From a virus, in the IMG/VR virus record IMGVR_UViG_3300047157_000105, positions 1 through 64,000 of that record: 64,000 nt of DNA; one strand, given 5' to 3'. The notes beneath the pieces were generated by a model. That model had not been told where the DNA came from. It saw only the letters and a list, made by a program, of their open reading frames with translations, and did no database searches. Both the position numbers and the translations under genes were made by a program. Within the stretch, counting starts at the first letter, position 1; each line of letters opens with the position of its first letter. Of this stretch, positions 9,608 through 16,166 are shown in pieces.

Positions 9608-10248
9608 AAGTATTCTGCGTAAGAATAGGAACAAAATACGGAGAGGAATACGAAGATTATATTGAAGAGAAGTTATCTGATTATGACGTACATTGGATAA
9701 GGCAACCTTTTGATAATCGCGTTGAGCTTCAATGGAATAAGATGTTACCTATGAATCTCGATATTGATGACCCAGTGTGTGTTATGGACATCGACGTTAT
9801 CCTTATGAACGACTTTAAACTGATCTTTGACTATCCCATTCAGAGAGGAGAGTTTATTGGCGCTCCAGATTGGTGGCAGAATAGAGATGACTATCATTTA
9901 AATGGTGGCTTCTTTAAGTACTACCCAAAGGATTGTAAGTATATATTCGATAAGTTTATGAAGGATCCAAAATACTGGCAACAATACTATATAAACAATG
10001 GTACAACAATCGGTCCAGTAAATGGTGAACAGTATTTTGTAGAAGATTCTGTGAATGAACAGCTAACCCTAAAACTATTACCTAATGCATGGTTTACACG
10101 ATGGACTAATGCTGGAGATCACACCTGGAAATCTAATATAAATAAGTTATATAAAGAAAAATCTGGTAATGAATATCTCAACATAGATGAGTTTCACCCA
10201 GATATAAAATTTGTGCACTACACATTTGCTATGAATAAACCAAGATGA
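9604..10248 (+). CDS. Glycosyltransferase-like protein with DxD motif
   Basis: 214 residues. The N-terminus MKVFCVRIGTKYGEEY resembles that of the 7514 gene. The segment DDPVCVMDIDVILMNDF (about residues 58-74) gives a DxD motif; DYHLNGGFFKYYPKD is a plausible acceptor-side loop and WTNAGDHTWKSN follows. Coupled by ATGA overlaps on both sides. Third GT-like protein of the cassette and probably paralogous to the first. Confidence 0.65.
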   Translation: MKVFCVRIGTKYGEEYEDYIEEKLSDYDVHWIRQPFDNRVELQWNKMLPMNLDIDDPVCVMDIDVILMNDFKLIFDYPIQRGEFIGAPDWWQNRDDYHLNGGFFKYYPKDCKYIFDKFMKDPKYWQQYYINNGTTIGPVNGEQYFVEDSVNEQLTLKLLPNAWFTRWTNAGDHTWKSNINKLYKEKSGNEYLNIDEFHPDIKFVHYTFAMNKPR

Positions 10249-10874
10249 ATAAAGATATATTATATTCGTATCTTACAGTATACGGAATACAAAGTGAACT
10301 AAATATTCGATTAGATGACCCTGAACAATTTGTAGATTGGACAGAAGCCAACTTTGATTATGTAAGATATAACCCTAGGAAAGATATAGATCGTTGGGGA
10401 TTAAGCATAACAAGTTATGATGGTGGACTTAGCGGTATTCCTGACTTAGATAGCATAGGAGAATACTGTGTAGAAAATAATGTATCTCTTGAAGAGAGTG
10501 ATTTTGATGTACCAACAGAAGTGTATAAACAAAACCTTCATCTTCAAAAAGTATTAGAACCTTTTAAAGGACATTTCTATAGAACCCACATATTAAAATT
10601 AAATCCAGGTGGATACTTTCCCAAACATAGAGATTTAAGGCAAACCAATTTTAATAATTTTAGATTGATTATTCCCTTAAAAAATCCATGTACATTTATA
10701 ATAGAAGATAAAATTTTAAATTGGGAATTAGGCAGAATGTATTATGTAGATACTGCTAAAGTGCATTATCTATTTAATGCTACAGATGAGCCAAGCTATT
10801 GGTTAGTGCTTAATGTCGAATTAACAGAAGAAGTGTTTAAAAAAGTAACACATCATTTTTCATATAGAGCATGA
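10245..10874 (+). CDS. Asp/Asn beta-hydroxylase-like Fe(II)/2-oxoglutarate oxygenase
   Basis: 209 residues. GGYFPKHRDLRQTNFNNFR supplies an HxD pair and a following Arg; a distal His appears in DTAKVHYLFNATDEPSYWL. This HxD...H pattern on a beta-rich background with RLIIPLKNP fits the jelly-roll core of aspartyl/asparaginyl beta-hydroxylase-like oxygenases. Such enzymes hydroxylate protein side chains or small molecules. The target here is unknown, possibly a virion or cassette product. Confidence 0.6.
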   Translation: MNKDILYSYLTVYGIQSELNIRLDDPEQFVDWTEANFDYVRYNPRKDIDRWGLSITSYDGGLSGIPDLDSIGEYCVENNVSLEESDFDVPTEVYKQNLHLQKVLEPFKGHFYRTHILKLNPGGYFPKHRDLRQTNFNNFRLIIPLKNPCTFIIEDKILNWELGRMYYVDTAKVHYLFNATDEPSYWLVLNVELTEEVFKKVTHHFSYRA

Positions 10875-11419
10875 TAGTACAAGTTATTACAGATGATTTA
10901 ATACCTGATCTGGAAGTCTTCTGCCAAAAAGCATGGAAATTAGGTTATACTAATAACTCTAGTCTTAAAGCAATGCGATATGATTGGTGTAAAGAGAATG
11001 GGGAATATTATTGTGCTATGCAAGACGATAGAATAATTGCTGTAGCTGGGTGTCATACATTACCGGAAGTAGGTGACGATGCCTGGAGAATATTATTTAG
11101 AGGATGTGAATTACCGGGAACATCACCTTATAAAGGATTAAACAAAGGTGATTGGAATAGTGTGACACAAAGAGATTTCATTCCTAAATTTATTGACTAT
11201 ATTCCATCTAAAAATTTATATATAAGTACAAATACAGATAATGAGCATTCTGGCAAAGCTTTGAGGAACCATAGACTTATGAATATACTCGCCAAACAAA
11301 AAGATGCGTATATAGATAATATGGGTGACATGGTATTATATGATACACAGCAAACAATATGGAAGCTAAATATAGATCAGTACCTGAATAGAAGGAGTAA
11401 ATTAAATGGAATGGTTTAA
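10871..11419 (+). CDS. GNAT-like acetyltransferase (tentative)
   Basis: 182 residues. EYYCAMQDDRIIAVAGCHTLPEV resembles strands beta-2 to beta-4 of GNAT folds (a substrate-side strand, a D(D/G)RI turn, then a hydrophobic strand). The segment KNLYISTNTDNEHSGKALRN lies where acetyl-CoA contacts would be, but the classic R/QxxGxG/A loop is absent. It may be a divergent or inactive family member. Couplings on both sides keep it in the cassette operon. Confidence 0.4.
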   Translation: MIVQVITDDLIPDLEVFCQKAWKLGYTNNSSLKAMRYDWCKENGEYYCAMQDDRIIAVAGCHTLPEVGDDAWRILFRGCELPGTSPYKGLNKGDWNSVTQRDFIPKFIDYIPSKNLYISTNTDNEHSGKALRNHRLMNILAKQKDAYIDNMGDMVLYDTQQTIWKLNIDQYLNRRSKLNGMV

Positions 11420-11663
11420 TTGGAATCATTTAAAAGAAGCACGAGAAAAAGCCGGAGGTAAAGGAGGCTATTGGTGGCATTTTAAGTTTGCAGCAATAGA
11501 AGCTGTATGGTTATTCTTTGCAGCTATTGGTTCTTTAATACATGCTATATTTCCTTTTCTTATTGATTTTAAATTACTAAAAGCAAGAGTTGCTAGGCTT
11601 AAATATCTTAAGTCAAAACTTCCACACGATCCTGATTTAAATAAGATACACTTTGATGATTAA
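11406..11663 (+). CDS. Small membrane-associated protein, unknown
   Basis: 85 residues. A hydrophobic stretch AAIEAVWLFFAAIGSLIHAI (about 28-48) continues into FPFLIDF and a basic tail KARVARLKYLKSKL. The HAIFPF element recalls small uncharacterised membrane proteins near glycan genes. It overlaps the upstream gene by 14 nt and the next by 8 nt. No function can be assigned. Confidence 0.5.
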   Translation: MEWFNWNHLKEAREKAGGKGGYWWHFKFAAIEAVWLFFAAIGSLIHAIFPFLIDFKLLKARVARLKYLKSKLPHDPDLNKIHFDD

Positions 11664-12495
11664 TACAATTGGTTATAAGAATGGTGAATACCTGCCACTA
11701 GAATATTGTGGACCAACAATACTAGATTTTGGATTTATTCATAATGATGCAACATATGATGTAATGCCTATATATGATGGTAAAGCATTCTGTTTAGATA
11801 GACACTTAAATAGATTTGTAGCTTCAGCTGAGTACTACAATCTTGAGTTACCGTATATACATTACTTAGGAATTGCTAGTGAGTTAATGGAAAGGAATCC
11901 AGGTATAAAAAATGGATTTATGTGGTTCATAGCATGGAGAGGTTATCCTGAATCTGGTCAACCAAGAGACATTAAAAATGCACCAGTTAATGTAGCAATG
12001 TATATAAAGCCAAGCTATCCTTTGACAGCAAAAGGTGGTGCAGTAAATGTACAATTATCGGATCAGCCTCGAGTACCTGACAATTATTATAACCAAAGGG
12101 CAAAAAACTTTTCTTGGATTGATTTGACAAGAGCTCAGTTAGGTAAATCAGATATGTTTGACACAGTTGTATTATTAGATCATACTCGTCATATAACAGA
12201 AGGCCCAGGATTTAATGTTGGATTTGTGTGGGAAGATATAGTATATACACCATTAAATAATTGTTTGCATGGCGTAACAATGAGTGTTGTCGAAGATATA
12301 TGTGATGATTCTCCAGGAATAACATTTGTTAGGAATCATTTAGAAGAAGATGTGTGGCATTATGCTGAAGAGATCTTTTTGGCATCATCATCTGGTGGTA
12401 TAACTGCAACACAAAGAACTGGAAAAATAACTGAATGGCTACAACGTGAATATATAGAGAGAACAAAACATTATGACTACACAACAGAACTATGA
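11656..12495 (+). CDS. Class IV PLP aminotransferase, branched-chain aminotransferase-like
   Basis: About 279 residues from ATG 11656 (an in-frame TTG lies one codon upstream). Fold-type IV features in order: TILDFGFIHNDATYDVMPIY near the N-terminus; FCLDRHLNRFVASAEYYNL; NQRAKNFSWIDL with the presumed PLP lysine; HITEGPGFNVGFV corresponding to the conserved E...N.F region; and TPLNNCLHGVTMSVVEDI corresponding to the TP...L.GITR block. Such enzymes transaminate Leu, Ile, Val or D-amino acids, or act as aminodeoxychorismate lyase. The cassette context suggests making a modified amino acid or amino sugar precursor; the substrate is inferred only. Confidence 0.75.
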   Translation: MINTIGYKNGEYLPLEYCGPTILDFGFIHNDATYDVMPIYDGKAFCLDRHLNRFVASAEYYNLELPYIHYLGIASELMERNPGIKNGFMWFIAWRGYPESGQPRDIKNAPVNVAMYIKPSYPLTAKGGAVNVQLSDQPRVPDNYYNQRAKNFSWIDLTRAQLGKSDMFDTVVLLDHTRHITEGPGFNVGFVWEDIVYTPLNNCLHGVTMSVVEDICDDSPGITFVRNHLEEDVWHYAEEIFLASSSGGITATQRTGKITEWLQREYIERTKHYDYTTEL

Positions 12496-13114
12496 TTTAA
12501 AATTAGATTTTGATGATGTATTAATAAAACCTCGTAAATCAATTAAGCCTCTTACAAGGCAAAGTGTTAATATAGAAATACCTTGGTTAGATAAAACATC
12601 GCATCCTATTGTTATTGCAAATATGCCTTCAACAGGAACATATGAGATAGCAAAGCATATGACACCAATGAAAGTGTTTACATTTATTCATAAAGAATAT
12701 ACTGTAGAAGAGCACAAAATCAATTTAGCTATGATGAAAGATCGTAGTTACATTGCTATTACAAGCGGTGTGCAATCATGGGATATAGAAAGAACTATTG
12801 AAGTTATAAGTGAATTTAATGATGTCGGCATAATTAATGTTGATATAGCTAATGTCTATGCTAATGTTAGTGGAATGATTAAAGCTATTCAAACATATAG
12901 AAAACACTTTCCACATATTAAAATATCTGCTGGTAATATATGTGATAAAGATCTTATGGAAGAGTTAGTTAATGCCGGTGCAGATTATATTAAAGTTGGT
13001 GTAGGTTCAGGTGCTGCATGTATTACTCGAACAGAAGTTGGTGTGGGTATTCCACAGTTGAGTGCTGTATTAGAATGTCATGAAGAAGCACAAAAGCTTA
13101 GGATTGTAAAATAA
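12473..13114 (+). CDS. guaC: GMP reductase, N-terminal part (frameshifted)
   Basis: 213 residues. LDFDDVLIKPRKS, the (beta/alpha)8 core and VGVGSGAACITRTEVGVG, containing the catalytic-loop Cys, match GMP reductase (GMP + NADPH to IMP + NH3). PQLSAVLECHEEAQ is also family-typical. The frame stops at TAA 13112-13114 just before the conserved SDGG element, which continues in the -1 frame from 13102. The two parts span about 345 residues, the normal length of GuaC. It overlaps the aminotransferase by 23 nt. Either a one-base lesion or error, or slippage on A AAA before the stop. Confidence 0.85.
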   Translation: MTTQQNYDLKLDFDDVLIKPRKSIKPLTRQSVNIEIPWLDKTSHPIVIANMPSTGTYEIAKHMTPMKVFTFIHKEYTVEEHKINLAMMKDRSYIAITSGVQSWDIERTIEVISEFNDVGIINVDIANVYANVSGMIKAIQTYRKHFPHIKISAGNICDKDLMEELVNAGADYIKVGVGSGAACITRTEVGVGIPQLSAVLECHEEAQKLRIVK

Positions 13115-13176
13115 TATCTGATGGTGGATGTGTTACTTCAGGCGATGTAGCTAAAGCAATTGCTGCTGGTGCAGAT

Positions 13177-13509
13177 ATGGTTATGATTGCTGGTATGGTT
13201 TCTAGTTGTTATGAATGTAGTAATATGGTAGAGATTGATGGTCAACAATATGTAAATCTATATGGATTAGGTTCAACAAAACAATATAATATACATGGTG
13301 TAACTGAAAAGGAATATAGACCAAATGAAGGTAGAGATCTAATGATACCTGCAAAAGGTCATATCAAAGATATTATTAATCAAATACTTGGTGGATTAAG
13401 AAGTGTATGTACTTATGTGGGTGTATCTCACATTACACAGCTATCTTCTCATGCTGAGTTTATTAGAGTTAATAATACTCATAATAGAAGCTTAGAGAAA
13501 TATGGATAA
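13177..13509 (+). CDS. guaC: GMP reductase, C-terminal part (frameshifted)
   Basis: The ATG used here is internal: the frame is open from 13102 and encodes CKIISDGGCVTSGDVAKAI, the phosphate-binding region. It continues with ADMVMIAGMVSS, YGLGSTKQYN and GGLRSVCTYVGVS, all characteristic of GMP reductase. Without the N-terminal half it cannot be an active enzyme. It ends 8 nt into the next gene. Treat together with 12473-13114 as one gene. Confidence 0.85.
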   Translation: MVMIAGMVSSCYECSNMVEIDGQQYVNLYGLGSTKQYNIHGVTEKEYRPNEGRDLMIPAKGHIKDIINQILGGLRSVCTYVGVSHITQLSSHAEFIRVNNTHNRSLEKYG

Positions 13510-14215
13510 TTATTTACAACAGATTTTAAATCATAAACGATTTGGAATAGGTATTGTATCATCGGGAACAACAGGAGAACCAAAGCTTATATGGAGATCG
13601 CCTGATAATCTTCGTGCATGTAATGAAGTTGCTATACATGCTCAGCAATTAACTAGCAAATCTAAAGTATTAACGGTAACAAAAACCGATCATGCTGGTG
13701 GATTACTATTACAAACATTGCCGGCATATACCTTAGGGTGCAAAGTCATTGATGTAGAAAAGTTTAATGCATTTAATTTCTTAAAGAAGATAAAAGGATA
13801 CACACATACATTCCTAACACCTGAGCAAATGAAAGCTGTGATGATGACCAAAGGTTTTAAAGATTGTGACTTAAGTGGTATACGAATATTAGGTGGTAGT
13901 AATCCAGTTAGTTGGGAAATAATAGAAGCGTTTGTATCAAAGGGAGCACTTGTTCAACCTAATTGGGGTATGAGTGAAATTGGCCCGATGGTAATCAATA
14001 TTGAGATAGATAGTATAGAGCATATAGAATATTTAAAACAAAGAACGCCTAAAAGTTATACTATATTAGGTAATGCATATTGGTGTGATTGGAAAATAGT
14101 TGACCATGAGTTATATGTTAAAAGCGATATGTGTATTGAACCTGGGTGGTTTGCTACAGGAGATATCGTTGCTTTAGATATGGGTAAAAGAATGTATTAT
14201 AAGGGAAGAAAATAA
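13502..14215 (+). CDS. Minimal adenylate-forming (AMP-binding) enzyme
   Basis: 237 residues, about half the usual length of acyl-CoA synthetase or adenylation-domain proteins. Ordered core motifs are present: P-loop-like VSSGTTGEPKL (about 17-27), a substrate-side GGSNPVSW, NWGMSEIGP (A5-like) and WFATGDIVALD (A7-like), ending at YYKGRK (A8-like hinge). The N-terminal subdomain and the C-terminal swinging lid are missing. It might activate a carboxylate to an acyl-AMP, possibly delivering it to a partner; whether it is active without the lid is unknown. Confidence 0.75.
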   Translation: MDNYLQQILNHKRFGIGIVSSGTTGEPKLIWRSPDNLRACNEVAIHAQQLTSKSKVLTVTKTDHAGGLLLQTLPAYTLGCKVIDVEKFNAFNFLKKIKGYTHTFLTPEQMKAVMMTKGFKDCDLSGIRILGGSNPVSWEIIEAFVSKGALVQPNWGMSEIGPMVINIEIDSIEHIEYLKQRTPKSYTILGNAYWCDWKIVDHELYVKSDMCIEPGWFATGDIVALDMGKRMYYKGRK

Positions 14216-14796
14216 TGGAACCATACTTTAAACTTATTGAAGGCATAGACTTTACACCAAAGACACGACAAAAAATTGCAGATAATATTTTAGCAAACTG
14301 TGATAATTATTTTAGATCAGGAACTAAAGAAGATAAATTTGGTTTTAATGACTGGAATTGGTTTTGCCCTAGAGATTTAATGCCTAGAGATCTTATGGAT
14401 GAAGTAGGTAAACGATTTAAAATACCTGTAGCTTATGAACTGCTCGGGCAAACTCCATATACATATGGAAAGATTCATATAGACAAACAGATACCTACGA
14501 ATCCGCCTAGAGAGACACTTATTAACTTTCCTATATACCCCTTAAACAAAGATTTATTTTCTCCAACTAATTTTTTTGAGTTAGAAAGTGGAACTTATGA
14601 TGATTATGATAATGCAGTATTTAAATTAAAAGCTTCTGTAGATTATTCAATAGGATTACCTGTTATATTTAATTTACAAGAATTCCATAATGCAGTAAAT
14701 CCTGGCAGTGATTACAGATTTAGTTGTCAATTTACTACTGATATACCATTTCAAGAACTAGTTAATATATACAACCAGGGAGAATTATTTGTATAA
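14215..14796 (+). CDS. Possible Fe(II)/2-oxoglutarate oxygenase-like protein
   Basis: 193 residues. YGKIHIDKQIPTNPPRETL supplies an HxD and a nearby Arg, followed by a beta-strand INFPIYPLN. Later FHNAVNPGSDYRFSCQF supplies a distal His and an Arg spaced as in 2-oxoglutarate enzymes. Overall identity to a known family is not evident. Translationally coupled to the adenylate-forming gene (AATAATGG junction), so it likely acts in the same pathway. Confidence 0.45.
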   Translation: MEPYFKLIEGIDFTPKTRQKIADNILANCDNYFRSGTKEDKFGFNDWNWFCPRDLMPRDLMDEVGKRFKIPVAYELLGQTPYTYGKIHIDKQIPTNPPRETLINFPIYPLNKDLFSPTNFFELESGTYDDYDNAVFKLKASVDYSIGLPVIFNLQEFHNAVNPGSDYRFSCQFTTDIPFQELVNIYNQGELFV

Positions 14797-14799
14797 ATA
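14792..14799 (+). promoter_or_regulatory. Late promoter box TATAAATA
   Basis: Exact consensus overlapping the stop codon of the preceding gene. T4-type spacing puts +1 at about 14805, two bases inside a 27-bp hairpin, so the transcript for the 14910 gene would begin with that hairpin. Confidence 0.6.
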
Positions 14800-14802
14800 C
14801 AT

Positions 14803-14892
14803 TATATAGTTATTAAGTGAGTCATCTCACCTGGCTTCGGTCTGATAATAACGGGTGTTTACACCTGAGATGGCTCTCTTAATAGCTATATA
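14803..14892 (+). other. Very long structured RNA hairpin in a late 5' leader
   Basis: Arms 14803-14829 and 14866-14892 pair over 27 positions: 24 Watson-Crick, two G-U wobbles (14810/14885 and 14822/14873) and one T-T mismatch (14818/14877). The 36-nt apical part holds two smaller hairpins: GGC-TTCG-GTC with a C(UUCG)G tetraloop at 14833-14842, and GGTG-TTTA-CACC at 14854-14865, so the whole may be a three-way junction. No T-run follows, arguing against a simple terminator. G-U tolerance suggests selection at the RNA level. It ends 17 nt before the ATG at 14910. Confidence 0.75.
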
Positions 14893-14909
14893 TAAAACAC
14901 AATACAATT

Positions 14910-15356
14910 ATGATTGAGAAGATATTAGCGGGCACATTAGCCCTTTCATTAGGTGGATGTAGTATGTTAGGCGGTTTCAACGCACTAGATCCCAAGAATT
15001 TAATAAAGACAGCAGCAACAACTGGTGTCACATACGTCATAGCAGGCCCTTTACCGGCAGCGGCCAATGCAGCGACATCTATAGCAGTTGATTCAGTATT
15101 ACCTGAAGATAAACCTGCAATAAGCGATATTGAAGCCGGGAACGAAGAACAATTGAGGGCATTTATGTTTGCAAATGTAACAGAAACCATACTATATGGT
15201 GCAATCGGATTTTTAATATTCACTAATGTTGTCGGTCCATGGGCTGCACAACGAAGAGCAAGAAGGAAAGCAGAACAAGCAGCAGTAGATCAGCGTAGGA
15301 AAGATAAGTATGACGCTATGAAGGCAGAGCTTGCGGCAAGAAGAAGTAAAGATTAA
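14910..15356 (+). CDS. Putative phage lipoprotein/membrane protein
   Basis: 148 residues. The N-terminus MIEKILAGTLALSLGGCSML resembles a signal peptide with a lipobox (LGGC). A second hydrophobic segment, ILYGAIGFLIFTNVVGPW, lies at about 92-110. It is followed by a long basic, Ala-rich helix (RRARRKAEQAAVDQRRK). Topology would be a lipoprotein or two-TM protein with a cytoplasmic charged tail. It could be a lysis accessory; this is inference. It is first in a unit with the next two genes. Confidence 0.55.
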   Translation: MIEKILAGTLALSLGGCSMLGGFNALDPKNLIKTAATTGVTYVIAGPLPAAANAATSIAVDSVLPEDKPAISDIEAGNEEQLRAFMFANVTETILYGAIGFLIFTNVVGPWAAQRRARRKAEQAAVDQRRKDKYDAMKAELAARRSKD

Positions 15357-15364
15357 GGAGCTAA

Positions 15365-15523
15365 ATGCAAAAGAAAACTAGTAGGAATATTAGTAAGTCA
15401 GTTCAATTAAAACATACAAAAGAAAAGTTACATGAGATGGGTCATGATAGATCACACAAGAAAGCTAATCTCGTGAAGAGCTTAAAAAATCTCATGAAAA
15501 GAAATAATCGAAAAGGAGAATAA
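15365..15523 (+). CDS. Very small basic protein
   Basis: 52 residues from ATG 15365, with AAGGAG 5 nt upstream. Extremely Lys/Arg-rich (MQKKTSRNISKSVQLKH at the start, NLMKRNNRKGE at the end), with a central HEMGHDRSHKKANLVKSL. It may bind nucleic acid or acidic protein surfaces. It ends one base before the next ATG and carries that gene's ribosome site (AAAGGAG) in its last codons, so they are coupled. Confidence 0.6.
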   Translation: MQKKTSRNISKSVQLKHTKEKLHEMGHDRSHKKANLVKSLKNLMKRNNRKGE

Positions 15524-15524
15524 G

Positions 15525-16166
15525 ATGGGGTTTAATAGATTTTTAGAAAGAACTATTGCAAAATCACAACAATGTAATAGAAATTGGGATCTATCTAAGC
15601 AAATCCCAGATGAGGATATTAAAACAATGGAGCAGTCTGTCAAGCATTGCTCGTCTAAACAAAATCGTGTATTTTATAAAGTTCTGTATACACAAGATCG
15701 TGATAAGATTGAAAGAATACATGATGCTACAGATGGTTTTACCTATGGTTTAGATATGGAAAAAGATAAAGATGGGAATTTTTTATCGACCACTAACCCT
15801 CAAGTACTAGCAAATACATTATTTATTTTCGCAAAAGATAGAGATGAGAAAATAGATTATGCTAGAATAGCTGAAGAGAAAAATCTTGGTATAGAAGAAG
15901 GCAAAGACAAAATGGATGAAGACCGTTCAATTGGAATTGCTGCAGGATATTTAACTCTCACTTCTAATCTTTTAGGATATGAATCAGGTTGTTGCCAATG
16001 CTTTAATGAGGCTGATGTTAAAGATATATTAGGTATAGATGAAGATGTATTTTTACTAATGGGTGTAGGTTATGGTGATAAGACAAGATTGAGAAAAGAA
16101 CATCATACAGATCCTAGCTTTACATTTCCTTCATTTAAGAAAGATATAAAAGTACAAAGAGTATAA
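15525..16166 (+). CDS. Nitroreductase-like flavoprotein (tentative)
   Basis: 213 residues. An N-terminal helix followed by CSSKQNRVFYKVLYTQD matches the S..N.QP region that binds FMN. The C-terminal stretch SIGIAAGYLTLTSNLLGYES, then FNEADVKDILGI and FLLMGVGYGDK, follows the usual nitroreductase order (helix, lid, final GYP-type strand). It would be a dimeric FMN enzyme using NAD(P)H; substrate unknown. It converges on the minus-strand cyclase gene with no spacer. Confidence 0.6.
   Translation: MGFNRFLERTIAKSQQCNRNWDLSKQIPDEDIKTMEQSVKHCSSKQNRVFYKVLYTQDRDKIERIHDATDGFTYGLDMEKDKDGNFLSTTNPQVLANTLFIFAKDRDEKIDYARIAEEKNLGIEEGKDKMDEDRSIGIAAGYLTLTSNLLGYESGCCQCFNEADVKDILGIDEDVFLLMGVGYGDKTRLRKEHHTDPSFTFPSFKKDIKVQRV

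Noticed and set aside
14830-14865. Possible hammerhead ribozyme core (CTGATAA in the hairpin head)
   Set aside because: The core needs CTGANGA and a GAAA element; CTGATAA lacks the G and no GAAA is present.
14803-14892. Long hairpin read as a tRNA or simple terminator
   Set aside because: No T-loop GGTTCGA, anticodon arm or CCA; the 27-bp stem is far longer than an acceptor stem. No U-run follows, so a plain intrinsic terminator is unlikely too.
15556-15753. 65-codon frame inside the nitroreductase-like gene
   Set aside because: Overlaps a longer frame with a good ribosome site and family-like sequence; no promoter or ribosome site of its own.
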